A stretch of DNA of 21,906 bases from Mansonella perstans (taxonomy: Eukaryota; Nematoda; Chromadorea; Rhabditida; Onchocercidae). Each line of letters starts with the position of its first letter. Within the stretch, counting starts at the first letter, position 1. Below are positions 19,101 to 21,906 of the stretch, piece after piece. The translations under genes and the position numbers were made by a program. The notes beneath the pieces were generated by a model. That model was not told the origin of the DNA, did no database searches, and saw nothing but the letters and a program-made list of their open reading frames with translations. The stretch is from assembly GCA_037074765.1 (NCBI GenBank), contig JBAMDO010000423.1, positions 1-21,906 on the forward strand, in the 5' to 3' direction.

Positions 19101-21315
19101 TTGGATAAATATGTCATTTTACAATTTCCAAATTTCTTATTAATTCCTTAAGTCAAATAAACAAACAAAAATTTCAGACTAAAAAAAGTTTTTCCAATAT
19201 TATAATTTTGCAGCTTCACAATTTCACAACTTTATGAAATATTTTTAGGACTAGTAATTTTTTGCTATTAATGAAAGTTGTAAAATACAGAAATTGCATA
19301 AGCATCGTATTTTTTTCTCAATGATTTGTTAATTTTTTTTTTTTTAACTAATTTATTAAGTAGTATTAATCTATTAATGTTTCTTCATTGCTTTGCTATT
19401 CATATTTTTCAATTCTTTCTAGCAATGAAAACTTTAAACTTTCGCTTTACCATCTCTAGAATTATTTTCGTGATGGTTGGAATCGTTTCGATTTTATTAC
19501 TGTTGTTGGTTCTATCACCGATGCATTGGTCACTGAATTTGGTGGTCATTTTGTATCACTCGGATTTTTGCGTCTTTTTCGTGCTGCCCGCCTAATTAGG
19601 CTTCTACAACAGGGATACACTATAAGAATATTATTATGGACATTTGTTCAATCTTTTAAAGTATGCTAATTTTAAGATTTTTGCCAAGGAAATTATGGAA
19701 CTTGTTAATCTTCATTAAGACCTTATGGCTTTTTAAAACTTTCTTGGTAATTCCTAAAGTCTTCGAATAGCCTTATTTCTCCTATCGTAAAATAATTTCA
19801 GGCTTTACCTTATGTATGCTTACTAATTGGAATGCTTTTTTTCATCTATGCTATTGTTGGAATGCAGGTATATCATCTGGTCCACAAATATTTTTTTATT
19901 TTTTTTCTAATCACTTAAATTTAATCATATCAAGTGATTATCCAAGTGATTATTGTATTAATTAATATATTTATAATTAATTTTATTGATAATTTTCTAA
20001 TTTACTAATCAACTTTTTTGCTTGCATATACTTTTGAAACTTTGCTAGTTCAATAATTTGCACTGAGGTGTAAGCTGTTTCATTGTTCCTTCTTGTTTAT
20101 TCGAAGTTTCCAGTTAAATATTTAAAGTTTGTTGAATTTTGCTAAAACAGTAACATGCTGCAATCAAAGCTCTGTCACATTTTTCTAATGCTATAATTAA
20201 TTAATTAACATGTAAATTATATTAAGGTATTCGGTAATATTTGGTTAGATGCAACTACCGAATATAACAGACATAATAATTTCCAATCATTCTTTAATTC
20301 AATCATTCTTCTTTTTCGGTATATTTTATGCTCATTAATTATTTGACACTGTTTAATTGCAAGCTGCTTAATAATTTATTAATTGAACGTTTTAACTGCG
20401 CTTGTTTATTTCAAATTTTAATTTCTCTATTTAGTCTTTTTTCCCTTTGTTTTTCATTTTATCATTTTACACTTAAAAGTTTATTTATTGATTTTGTTCA
20501 AAGAAGTGAGGAAAGGAAGAAAGTTAAATTCTAATATTTATATTGCAATTGAAATAAAAAAAATAGGCTTCTTTTAATCCAGTACATCATGAATATTTCC
20601 GGAATCTAAAAATTGCAAATAGGAAGAATAAATTGATAGCAATATTTTAAAATAGAGTGTTTAATGCTTTACAGGTGTTCAACAGGTGAAGCATGGCAAG
20701 ATATAATGATGGCGTGTACGGCAGGAAAGTATTGCGCAAAACCGAATTCATTTGAAATTAATTTAGCTAAAGGACCAACATGTGGTACACAAATGTCTTA
20801 CGTATATTTCACCACATTCGTCTTTTTATCTTCATTTCTGGTACTATAATTTTTTGAATTTTTTTCAAATTGTACATGTAAAACTTTATGAACATTTTTC
20901 CATTGTTAAAACATCAAGATATGACAAAATTATTTATTTTACGTTTCATGGTAATAGCAAATAGGTTGGGATATTTATGATATACTGATCCGTAAGACCC
21001 AAATATTACCGTAATAATATGATTTTGATAAGACCAATAAAGAAATTGTTAATTGAATTCAAAACAAAATGTTATTTAATTAAAAACTAAACGATTAAAT
21101 AAAAAATTTAAATTTAGTTATCACAATTTTTTCCTCAGAATAGGTGATCTATTCTTTTAAAAATTTTATTTTGTTTAAAATTTTCAGATGTTGAATTTAT
21201 TTGTTGCGGTAATAATGGATAACTTTGATTATTTAACTCGTGATAGCTCAATCCTTGGACCTCATCATTTGGATGAATTTGTTCGAGTCTGGGCTGATTA
21301 TGATCCAGCTGCTAC
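1062..21315 (+). CDS. unc-2: CaV2-type voltage-gated calcium channel alpha-1 subunit (UNC-2-like), multi-exon, 3'-incomplete
   Basis: This is the pore-forming subunit of a high-voltage-activated presynaptic calcium channel. It sits in the plasma membrane and admits calcium on depolarisation to trigger transmitter release. About 31 exons spell roughly 1,395 residues. They give four repeats of six membrane segments, four arginine-rich S4 segments, and pore glutamates at 7915-7917, 13456-13458, 17309-17311 and 20688-20690 (EEEE). The I-II linker carries a beta-subunit site with QQIER. CaV2 rather than CaV1 or T-type is supported by [11 protein letters not shown] before IS1, [20 protein letters not shown] after IIIS6, and [20 protein letters not shown] after IVS6. 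These match UNC-2 as I recall it; no alignment was run. Splice phases agree at all junctions except 10333/10645. The usual C-terminal EF-hand, IQ and tail exons are missing, so the gene continues beyond the window or is interrupted. Confidence 0.96.
1197..2706. other. intron 1 (about 1.5 kb)
   Basis: This intron runs from GTTAGT to CTTCTAG. It holds a purine tract (about 1255-1297), a GAT-type microsatellite (about 1360-1440) and an ACTACTAGT-like repeat patch (about 1905-1990). A reading frame at 2627-2920 overlaps the next exon in a different frame and is a shadow. No additional coding exon was recognised. Confidence 0.75.
1255..1440 (+). repeat. purine tract followed by GAT-rich microsatellite
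   Basis: Positions 1255-1297 are almost pure A/G (repeated AGAAGA and GAGAGA). Positions 1360-1440 are built from degenerate GATGAT/GATAAT trinucleotides. Both lie inside intron 1. On the minus strand the second block reads as a His/Tyr-rich peptide, which is an artefact of the repeat. Confidence 0.7.
2707..2886 (+). CDS. unc-2: unc-2 exon 2: IS1
   Basis: Sixty codons begin [12 protein letters not shown] and end KMPLAEML. The CaV2 hallmark pre-S1 block is followed by EWGPFEY and the first membrane helix (about [15 protein letters not shown]), then the S1-S2 loop EQHLPKNDK. Phase 0 on both sides: acceptor CTTCTAG, donor GTTAGT. Confidence 0.97.
3868..5147 (+). repeat. cluster of four GA-rich purine tracts
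   Basis: Purine runs rich in GAGA and GAAAGA lie near 3868-3916, 4117-4137, 4681-4722 and 5122-5147. All are on the same strand inside intron 2, separated by ordinary AT-rich DNA. Confidence 0.7.
4189..4221. repeat. perfect 14-bp inverted repeat, 5-nt loop
   Basis: The arms TTTAATCAAATTAC and GTAATTTGATTAAA surround the loop AACAA. A CTAAT/ATTAG match continues outside the stem after a 4-nt bulge. The element is in intron 2 with no coding role visible. Confidence 0.8.
6221..6355. repeat. degenerate minisatellite in intron 2
   Basis: Three diverged copies have the pattern CA(C/G)AGA(A)-AAATTACT-AAAGTTGATCGAATCA. Two clear copies are near 6255-6290 and 6320-6353, with a weaker one from about 6224. 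The repeat ends about 65 bases before the exon 3 acceptor. Confidence 0.6.
6420..6559 (+). CDS. unc-2: unc-2 exon 3: IS2 and start of IS3
   Basis: It encodes [18 protein letters not shown] (S2), then [18 protein letters not shown] (S3) and a split glycine. Phase 0 in, phase 2 out. Acceptor TTTGCAG, donor GTAAGT. The S2 acidic residues (E in FCFE) and the S3 Asp (MDF) are the conserved countercharges for the S4 arginines in this family. Confidence 0.97.
6836..6957 (+). CDS. unc-2: unc-2 exon 4: IS4 voltage sensor
   Basis: After a short S3-S4 loop ([15 protein letters not shown]) it reads [20 protein letters not shown]. The positive residues occur every third position, as in an S4 voltage sensor. 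Phase 2 in, phase 1 out. Donor GTAATT runs into a long T tract. Confidence 0.97.
6958..7338. other. intron 4 with perfect hairpin
   Basis: The intron starts with about 14 T residues. It contains a perfect 13-bp inverted repeat at 7017-7053. Nothing else was recognised. Confidence 0.8.
7017..7053. repeat. perfect 13-bp inverted repeat, 11-nt loop
   Basis: ATGAGCATTTTTG and CAAAAATGCTCAT are exact reverse complements around the loop GTTCTGTGAAA. The hairpin starts 60 nt after the exon 4 donor. Confidence 0.85.
7339..7525 (+). CDS. unc-2: unc-2 exon 5: IS5 and first part of pore loop turret
   Basis: It encodes [20 protein letters not shown] (S4-S5 linker), then the S5 helix ([18 protein letters not shown]). 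The extracellular turret [20 protein letters not shown] has cysteines at both ends; the last is split across the junction. Phase 1 in, phase 2 out, donor GTTAGT. Confidence 0.97.
7767..7941 (+). CDS. unc-2: unc-2 exon 6: domain I pore loop
   Basis: The turret ([12 protein letters not shown]) leads to [20 protein letters not shown] and the selectivity segment [13 protein letters not shown]. Pore glutamate I is at 7915-7917. Phase 2 in, phase 0 out. Acceptor ATTACAG, donor GTTAGT. Confidence 0.97.
7942..8557. other. intron 6
   Basis: AT-rich DNA of 616 bases with no coding frame, RNA gene or repeat that I can recognise. Confidence 0.7.
8558..8661 (+). CDS. unc-2: unc-2 exon 7: IS6
   Basis: Thirty-four codons plus two bases begin [17 protein letters not shown] and give the pore-lining S6 helix through [14 protein letters not shown]. 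Phase 0 in, phase 2 out. Acceptor TTTGCAG, donor GTAAAT. Confidence 0.97.
8662..9401. other. intron 7
   Basis: 740 bases. The middle (about 8750-9250) is a little richer in GC than the other introns, but no exon, RNA or element is recognisable. The small frame at 9251-9451 runs into exon 8 in a wrong frame. Confidence 0.7.
9402..9577 (+). CDS. unc-2: unc-2 exon 8: proximal I-II linker with AID
   Basis: It begins [20 protein letters not shown] and carries the alpha-interaction domain [20 protein letters not shown] (9463-9522). This is the helix that binds the cytoplasmic beta subunit; the consensus Q-Q-x-E-x-x-L-x-G-Y-x-x-W-I is complete. The embedded QQIER fits the QxxER motif linked in vertebrate CaV2 channels to G-protein beta-gamma binding. 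It ends in a basic/acidic helix ([10 protein letters not shown]). Phase 2 in, phase 1 out, donor GTTTGG. Confidence 0.97.
9857..9982 (+). CDS. unc-2: unc-2 exon 9: acidic I-II linker
   Basis: The exon starts [20 protein letters not shown] and passes into a strongly acidic run ([14 protein letters not shown]), ending LNDEKE plus one base (phase 1) at GTACAG. This donor is weak. An alternative one five bases on (ACA|GTAATT) would leave phase 0. The block is cytoplasmic and predicted disordered. Confidence 0.9.
9983..10303. other. intron 9
   Basis: 321 bases of AT-rich DNA ending in a good acceptor (AACTTTTTAG, 10294-10303). A strong-looking donor (AAG|GTAAGA at 10205-10213) has no convincing coding exon before it. 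Confidence 0.5.
10304..10333 (+). CDS. unc-2: probable unc-2 exon 10 (30 nt): distal I-II linker
   Basis: Joined in phase 1 to exon 9, these 30 bases read [10 protein letters not shown] plus one base, before a GTAGGA donor. The acceptor CTTTTTAG is canonical. The basic Arg-Lys pair, just ahead of where [11 protein letters not shown] must join, is what the family shows before IIS1. The exon is tiny and its outgoing phase does not match the next exon, so it is a proposal. Confidence 0.5.
10334..10644. other. intron before exon 11, unresolved junction
   Basis: The segment ends TTTTTGAAG. A competing acceptor CTCAG at 10601-10605 would give an exon that hits TGA at 10640-10642. A possible microexon ends at the donor 10502 (CAT|GTAAGG). 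See the finding on the phase conflict. Confidence 0.45.
10645..10772 (+). CDS. unc-2: unc-2 exon 11: IIS1
   Basis: The frame reads [14 protein letters not shown], then the S1 helix ([14 protein letters not shown]) and [14 protein letters not shown], with phase 1 out at GTATAT. The block from VKSQ on is typical CaV2 domain II. The 5' edge is placed at the only AG (10643-10644) that avoids the TGA at 10640-10642. It is an AAG acceptor and implies phase 2 in, so the edge is uncertain even though the exon is certain. Confidence 0.85.
10773..11272. other. intron 11 with 15-bp direct repeat
   Basis: 500 bases. TTGGCGCAAATATCC occurs twice, at 11199-11213 and 11241-11255, 42 bases apart and just upstream of the exon 12 acceptor (TTATTACAG). 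Nothing else was recognised. Confidence 0.75.
11199..11255 (+). repeat. 15-bp direct repeat, 42-bp period
   Basis: TTGGCGCAAATATCC is exactly duplicated, in an intron where GC-containing words are rare. The second copy ends 17 bases before exon 12. Confidence 0.8.
11273..11495 (+). CDS. unc-2: unc-2 exon 12: IIS2 to IIS4
   Basis: It encodes [20 protein letters not shown] (S2), then [20 protein letters not shown] (S3). The S4 sensor follows as [20 protein letters not shown], with Arg/Lys at every third position. Phase 1 in, phase 2 out. Acceptor TTACAG, donor GTAAGC. It is the longest exon (223 nt). Confidence 0.97.
11714..11845 (+). CDS. unc-2: unc-2 exon 13: IIS4-S5 linker and IIS5
   Basis: [19 protein letters not shown] is the S4-S5 linker. 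The leucine- and phenylalanine-rich S5 helix ([17 protein letters not shown]) and QLFGGK follow. Phase 2 in, phase 2 out, donor GTAAGT. Confidence 0.97.
11846..12750. other. intron 13 with degenerate minisatellite
   Basis: 905 bases. Positions about 11985-12219 hold repeated ACGTAATCTTGAT-like units. The rest is AT-rich with no recognisable gene or RNA. Confidence 0.75.
11985..12219. repeat. degenerate minisatellite, core AAATAAAGCACGTAATCTTGAT
   Basis: At least five diverged units are visible, with cores GCACGTGATGCTGAT, GTACGTGATCTTAAT, GTTACGTAATTGTT, GCACGTAATCTTGAT and GCAGGTAATCTTGAT. Several are preceded by GAAATAAA. Spacing varies from about 30 to 60 bases, so the array is old or indel-rich. 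Confidence 0.7.
12751..12823 (+). CDS. unc-2: unc-2 exon 14: domain II pore helix, first part
   Basis: It encodes [19 protein letters not shown] then LITVFQ, the turret and pore-helix start of domain II. Phase 2 in, phase 0 out. Acceptor AATTTCAG, donor GTTAAA. Confidence 0.96.
12824..13443. other. intron 14
   Basis: 620 bases of AT-rich DNA. It holds a short GTTGACAA-GATAAG duplication near 13052-13085 and A/T-rich low-complexity DNA after 13255. No gene was seen. The frame starting at 13378 is intronic until 13443. Confidence 0.7.
13444..13564 (+). CDS. unc-2: unc-2 exon 15: domain II selectivity filter and start of IIS6
   Basis: [20 protein letters not shown] carries pore glutamate II (13456-13458). 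The start of S6 follows ([14 protein letters not shown]). Phase 0 in, phase 1 out. Acceptor TTTTTCAG, donor GTAAGT. Confidence 0.97.
13682..13812 (+). CDS. unc-2: unc-2 exon 16: IIS6 end and II-III linker start
   Basis: [20 protein letters not shown] completes S6. The acidic linker [20 protein letters not shown] then LDEQ follows. Phase 1 in, phase 0 out. Acceptor TTTTACAG, donor GTATAT. Confidence 0.97.
13855..13888. repeat. perfect 14-bp inverted repeat, 6-nt loop
   Basis: AATTTACGTGAATC, loop TAAAAC, GATTCACGTAAATT. It lies 43 bases into the intron after exon 16. Confidence 0.85.
14034..14109 (+). CDS. unc-2: unc-2 exon 17: II-III linker
   Basis: [20 protein letters not shown] then HYEID plus one base. 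The CVIDLEGKT piece recalls the short UNC-2 linker. Phase 0 in, phase 1 out. Acceptor GTTTCAG, donor GTATTA. Confidence 0.88.
14359..14446 (+). CDS. unc-2: unc-2 exon 18: end of II-III linker
   Basis: [20 protein letters not shown] then [10 protein letters not shown]. The [13 protein letters not shown] block just before IIIS1 is conserved across CaV2 channels. Phase 1 in, phase 2 out. Acceptor TTTTTTAG, donor GTATGC. Confidence 0.95.
14621..14810 (+). CDS. unc-2: unc-2 exon 19: IIIS1 and IIIS2
   Basis: [20 protein letters not shown] leads into S1 ([15 protein letters not shown]) and the loop [15 protein letters not shown], then S2 ([13 protein letters not shown]). Phase 2 in, phase 0 out, acceptor TTTATAG, donor GTAGAA. 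The frame stays open for about 200 bases past this donor, but the next conserved residues (LIDQG) are at 15203. Confidence 0.96.
14811..15202. other. intron 19
   Basis: 392 bases. The first 200 are open in the channel frame but encode nothing family-like. A short (AAT)n run lies near 15058-15075. No other feature. Confidence 0.75.
15203..15309 (+). CDS. unc-2: unc-2 exon 20: IIIS3
   Basis: [20 protein letters not shown] then the S3 helix [15 protein letters not shown] with a split Ala. Phase 0 in, phase 2 out. Acceptor ATTCTAG, donor GTAAAT. Confidence 0.97.
15526..15631 (+). CDS. unc-2: unc-2 exon 21: IIIS4 voltage sensor
   Basis: [16 protein letters not shown], then the sensor [20 protein letters not shown]. 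Six positive residues are spaced by threes, the strongest S4 of the four. Phase 2 in, phase 0 out. Acceptor AATTTAG, donor GTTATT. Confidence 0.97.
15632..15959. other. intron 21
   Basis: 328 bases of AT-rich DNA. The minus-strand frame at 15517-15789 is an antisense shadow of exon 21. Nothing else was recognised. Confidence 0.75.
15960..16148 (+). CDS. unc-2: unc-2 exon 22: IIIS5 and turret
   Basis: [20 protein letters not shown], then S5 ([17 protein letters not shown]). The cysteine-bearing turret [20 protein letters not shown] ends IYENS. Phase 0 on both sides. Acceptor TTTACAG, donor GTAAAT. Confidence 0.97.
16149..17206. other. intron 22 (about 1.06 kb)
   Basis: AT-rich DNA with a GATAACAG duplication near 16270-16300. 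A small minus-strand frame at 16611-16793 has no recognisable similarity. No extra channel exon is needed, because the flanking protein joins smoothly. Confidence 0.75.
17207..17389 (+). CDS. unc-2: unc-2 exon 23: domain III pore loop
   Basis: [20 protein letters not shown], then [20 protein letters not shown] with pore glutamate III (17309-17311), and [20 protein letters not shown]. Phase 0 on both sides. Acceptor ATTTCAG, donor GTAAAG. The loop [12 protein letters not shown] is more acidic than the UNC-2 form I recall (TTFEDQGPSPFF). Confidence 0.97.
17390..17828. other. intron 23
   Basis: 439 bases, T-rich on the + strand. Nothing recognised. Confidence 0.75.
17829..17963 (+). CDS. unc-2: unc-2 exon 24: IIIS6 and III-IV linker start
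   Basis: The S6 helix ([20 protein letters not shown]) and [11 protein letters not shown] are followed by the short CaV2-type linker [14 protein letters not shown]. Phase 0 on both sides. Acceptor TTTGCAG, donor GTATGT. Confidence 0.97.
17964..18475. other. intron 24
   Basis: 512 bases of AT-rich DNA. (ACAA)n and (AACA)n-like low complexity lies near 18360-18390. No gene or RNA seen. Confidence 0.75.
18476..18640 (+). CDS. unc-2: unc-2 exon 25: III-IV linker and IVS1
   Basis: [20 protein letters not shown], then [20 protein letters not shown] and S1 ([15 protein letters not shown]). Phase 0 on both sides. Acceptor TTTTCAG. The donor GTTCCT is poor, but the exon ends with the usual AAG before GT. 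Confidence 0.96.
18923..19033 (+). CDS. unc-2: unc-2 exon 26: IVS2
   Basis: [20 protein letters not shown], then [18 protein letters not shown]2 ends at a GTAAGT donor that sits inside a 22-bp palindrome. Phase 0 on both sides. Confidence 0.97.
19034..19459. other. intron 26
   Basis: 426 bases. It starts inside the 22-bp palindrome (19037-19058). The rest is AT-rich with no recognised feature. The frame starting at 19326 reads through the acceptor in a wrong frame. Confidence 0.75.
19037..19058. repeat. 22-bp perfect palindrome over a splice donor
   Basis: The two halves AGTATGTAATG and CATTACATACT are exact reverse complements. The palindrome begins at the fourth base of the exon 26 GTAAGT donor (19034-19039). 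In RNA it could fold into a stem of about 9 bp. Confidence 0.85.
19460..19660 (+). CDS. unc-2: unc-2 exon 27: IVS3, IVS4 voltage sensor and S4-S5 linker
   Basis: [20 protein letters not shown] (S3), then [15 protein letters not shown] and the sensor [20 protein letters not shown], ending [12 protein letters not shown]. Phase 0 on both sides. Acceptor TCTCTAG, donor GTATGC. Confidence 0.97.
19802..19867 (+). CDS. unc-2: unc-2 exon 28: IVS5
   Basis: Twenty-two codons encode the S5 helix [20 protein letters not shown] then MQ. Phase 0 on both sides. Acceptor ATTTCAG, donor GTATAT. Confidence 0.97.
19868..20226. other. intron 28 with AAG 3' splice site
   Basis: 359 bases ending TTATATTAAG, a rare AAG acceptor. 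CAAGTGATTAT is repeated near 19930-19953. Nothing else was recognised. Confidence 0.8.
20227..20318 (+). CDS. unc-2: unc-2 exon 29: domain IV turret and pore helix
   Basis: [20 protein letters not shown] then [10 protein letters not shown] plus a split Arg. Phase 0 in, phase 2 out, donor GTATAT. The VFG that must follow MQ forces the use of the AAG acceptor. Confidence 0.96.
20319..20674. other. intron 29
   Basis: 356 bases, T-rich in its first half. The frame at 20328-20534 is low-complexity intron sequence. Nothing recognised. Confidence 0.75.
20675..20840 (+). CDS. unc-2: unc-2 exon 30: domain IV selectivity filter and IVS6 start
   Basis: [20 protein letters not shown] carries pore glutamate IV (20688-20690). 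The cysteine-bearing loop [18 protein letters not shown] and the start of S6 ([12 protein letters not shown]) follow. Phase 2 in, phase 0 out. Acceptor TTTACAG, donor GTACTA. Confidence 0.96.
20841..21187. other. intron 30
   Basis: 347 bases of AT-rich DNA ending AATTTTCAG. Nothing recognised. Confidence 0.75.
21188..21315 (+). CDS. unc-2: unc-2 exon 31: end of IVS6 and start of C-terminal tail
   Basis: [20 protein letters not shown], then [20 protein letters not shown] and AA plus two bases (phase 2) at a GTTAGT donor. The DPAA junction is where CaV2 genes, as I recall, pass to the EF-hand exon. That following exon (expected GRIHY...LRNM-type) is not found in the remaining 590 bases. The frame alternatively runs on to TAG at 21425-21427, giving a truncated tail. 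Confidence 0.95.
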
Positions 21316-21906
21316 GTTAGTTTATTTTAGTAAATTTCATAGTGAGCATGATGGGAAAATAACAAAAGAAAACTTTCAATTCTTGAGGCACGATATATGG
21401 CTTACTGTTAAGATAGGCCTAATTTAGTACTGTTAAGATTAACTAATTTAGCCCTGGCATATACGAAATGTGATGTTATTGTTGTTTTTTTCGAACAGTA
21501 TAAAATGATCTGGATGTGATAAGGCTGGAAACATTGACTGTCGTGAATTTCTTGCGAGAGGTCGACTGTCAGCCAATATTTTCCAGCGGTTTGATCAGGG
21601 AGCGTTGTGTTGGGTTGAATTGATTGTGGTTTGGATTAAGTTTGTGTGTTTGGGTTGACCTCGAACTTGGGTAATTAAACCTTTATTGAAATTATTAACA
21701 AACGCGAACACAATTAGAAGCATTAACAAACGCGGACGTAAATATTTAATGTTGAAGGAATTGGATAAGGACATAAGTGAATGAAGAGGCAAATGAGTAC
21801 CGTAATTGAGATGAAGAAACAGTTAAGTTGGAGAATTGACAATCTATATATAGTAGTAGAAAGGGAGAGAATAATGACGTGATAGGAAGATCATAAGATC
21901 AAATGA
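21316..21906 (+). other. 3' end: intron start or relic of an EF-hand sequence
   Basis: The channel frame continues from 21316 to a TAG at 21425-21427 and includes [13 protein letters not shown], which has EF-hand loop spacing. From 21509 to 21655 another frame contains DKAGNIDCREFLAR and RFDQGALCWVEL, again EF-hand-like but with missing residues. From about 21480 the base composition is richer in G. ATTAACAAACGCG is repeated at 21694-21706 and 21722-21734. None of this makes a complete gene. It may be intron with chance similarity, a decayed EF-hand gene, or a misassembled end. Confidence 0.35.
21694..21734 (+). repeat. 13-bp direct repeat, 28-bp period
   Basis: ATTAACAAACGCG occurs exactly at 21694-21706 and 21722-21734. 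The intervening bases differ from those after the second copy, so at most two diverged tandem units are present. Confidence 0.75.

Noticed and set aside
1062..21315. CaV1 (L-type) or T-type channel identity
   Set aside because: EEEE rather than EEDD excludes T-type; the pre-IS1, post-IIIS6 and post-IVS6 blocks are of CaV2 type, and the AID has QQIER.
1..21906. CRISPR array, tRNA, rRNA, bacterial operon or transposase
   Set aside because: No regular repeats with unique spacers, no tRNA-like cloverleaf or rRNA motif, and no transposase frame were seen; all clear coding sequence is one eukaryotic spliced gene.

Overview
The window carries most of one eukaryotic gene on the + strand. It encodes the pore-forming alpha-1 subunit of a presynaptic-type (CaV2, nematode UNC-2) voltage-gated calcium channel. 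It is cut into about 31 exons, from a start codon at 1062 to the end of the sixth segment of domain IV at 21315. The DNA is very AT-rich. The exons are short (30 to 223 bases) and the 3' splice sites are of the nematode kind (TTTCAG, TTACAG, TTTAG, with no long polypyrimidine tract). The protein resembles Caenorhabditis elegans UNC-2 from memory more than insect or vertebrate CaV2. Introns of 117 to 3,533 bases are long for Caenorhabditis, so a non-Caenorhabditis, perhaps filarial-type, nematode is likely. The species cannot be fixed from this sequence.

Layout: 1-1061 is low-complexity upstream DNA. 1062-1196 is the cytoplasmic N-terminus. 2707-8661 is domain I, interrupted by a 3.5 kb intron. 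9402-9982 holds the beta-subunit binding site (AID) and an acidic linker, with a probable small linker exon at 10304-10333. 10645-13812 is domain II. 13682-14446 includes a very short II-III linker. 14621-17963 is domain III. 18476-21315 is domain IV. The C-terminal EF-hand, pre-IQ/IQ and tail exons are not found, so the gene is 3'-incomplete here.

Reading frame and splice phase agree across every junction except the I-II linker (10304-10645). There an unspliced reading meets an in-frame TGA and the phases do not close, so one exon or one base is missing. All four pore glutamates of a high-voltage-activated calcium channel (EEEE) and all four arginine-rich S4 voltage sensors are present. The channel should be a functional calcium channel of nerve terminals, binding a beta subunit through the AID. 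An intact QxxER motif suggests it can also be inhibited by G-protein beta-gamma.

The non-coding part holds two degenerate minisatellites, purine and GAT-type microsatellites, three perfect 13-14 bp intronic hairpins and a 22-bp palindrome that overlaps a splice donor. The last ~580 bases are unusual. The IVS6 exon reads on in frame through a 15-nt GT...AG stretch into an EF-hand-like peptide, and further EF-hand-like pieces follow in a broken frame. No second convincing gene, RNA gene or autonomous mobile element was found on either strand.
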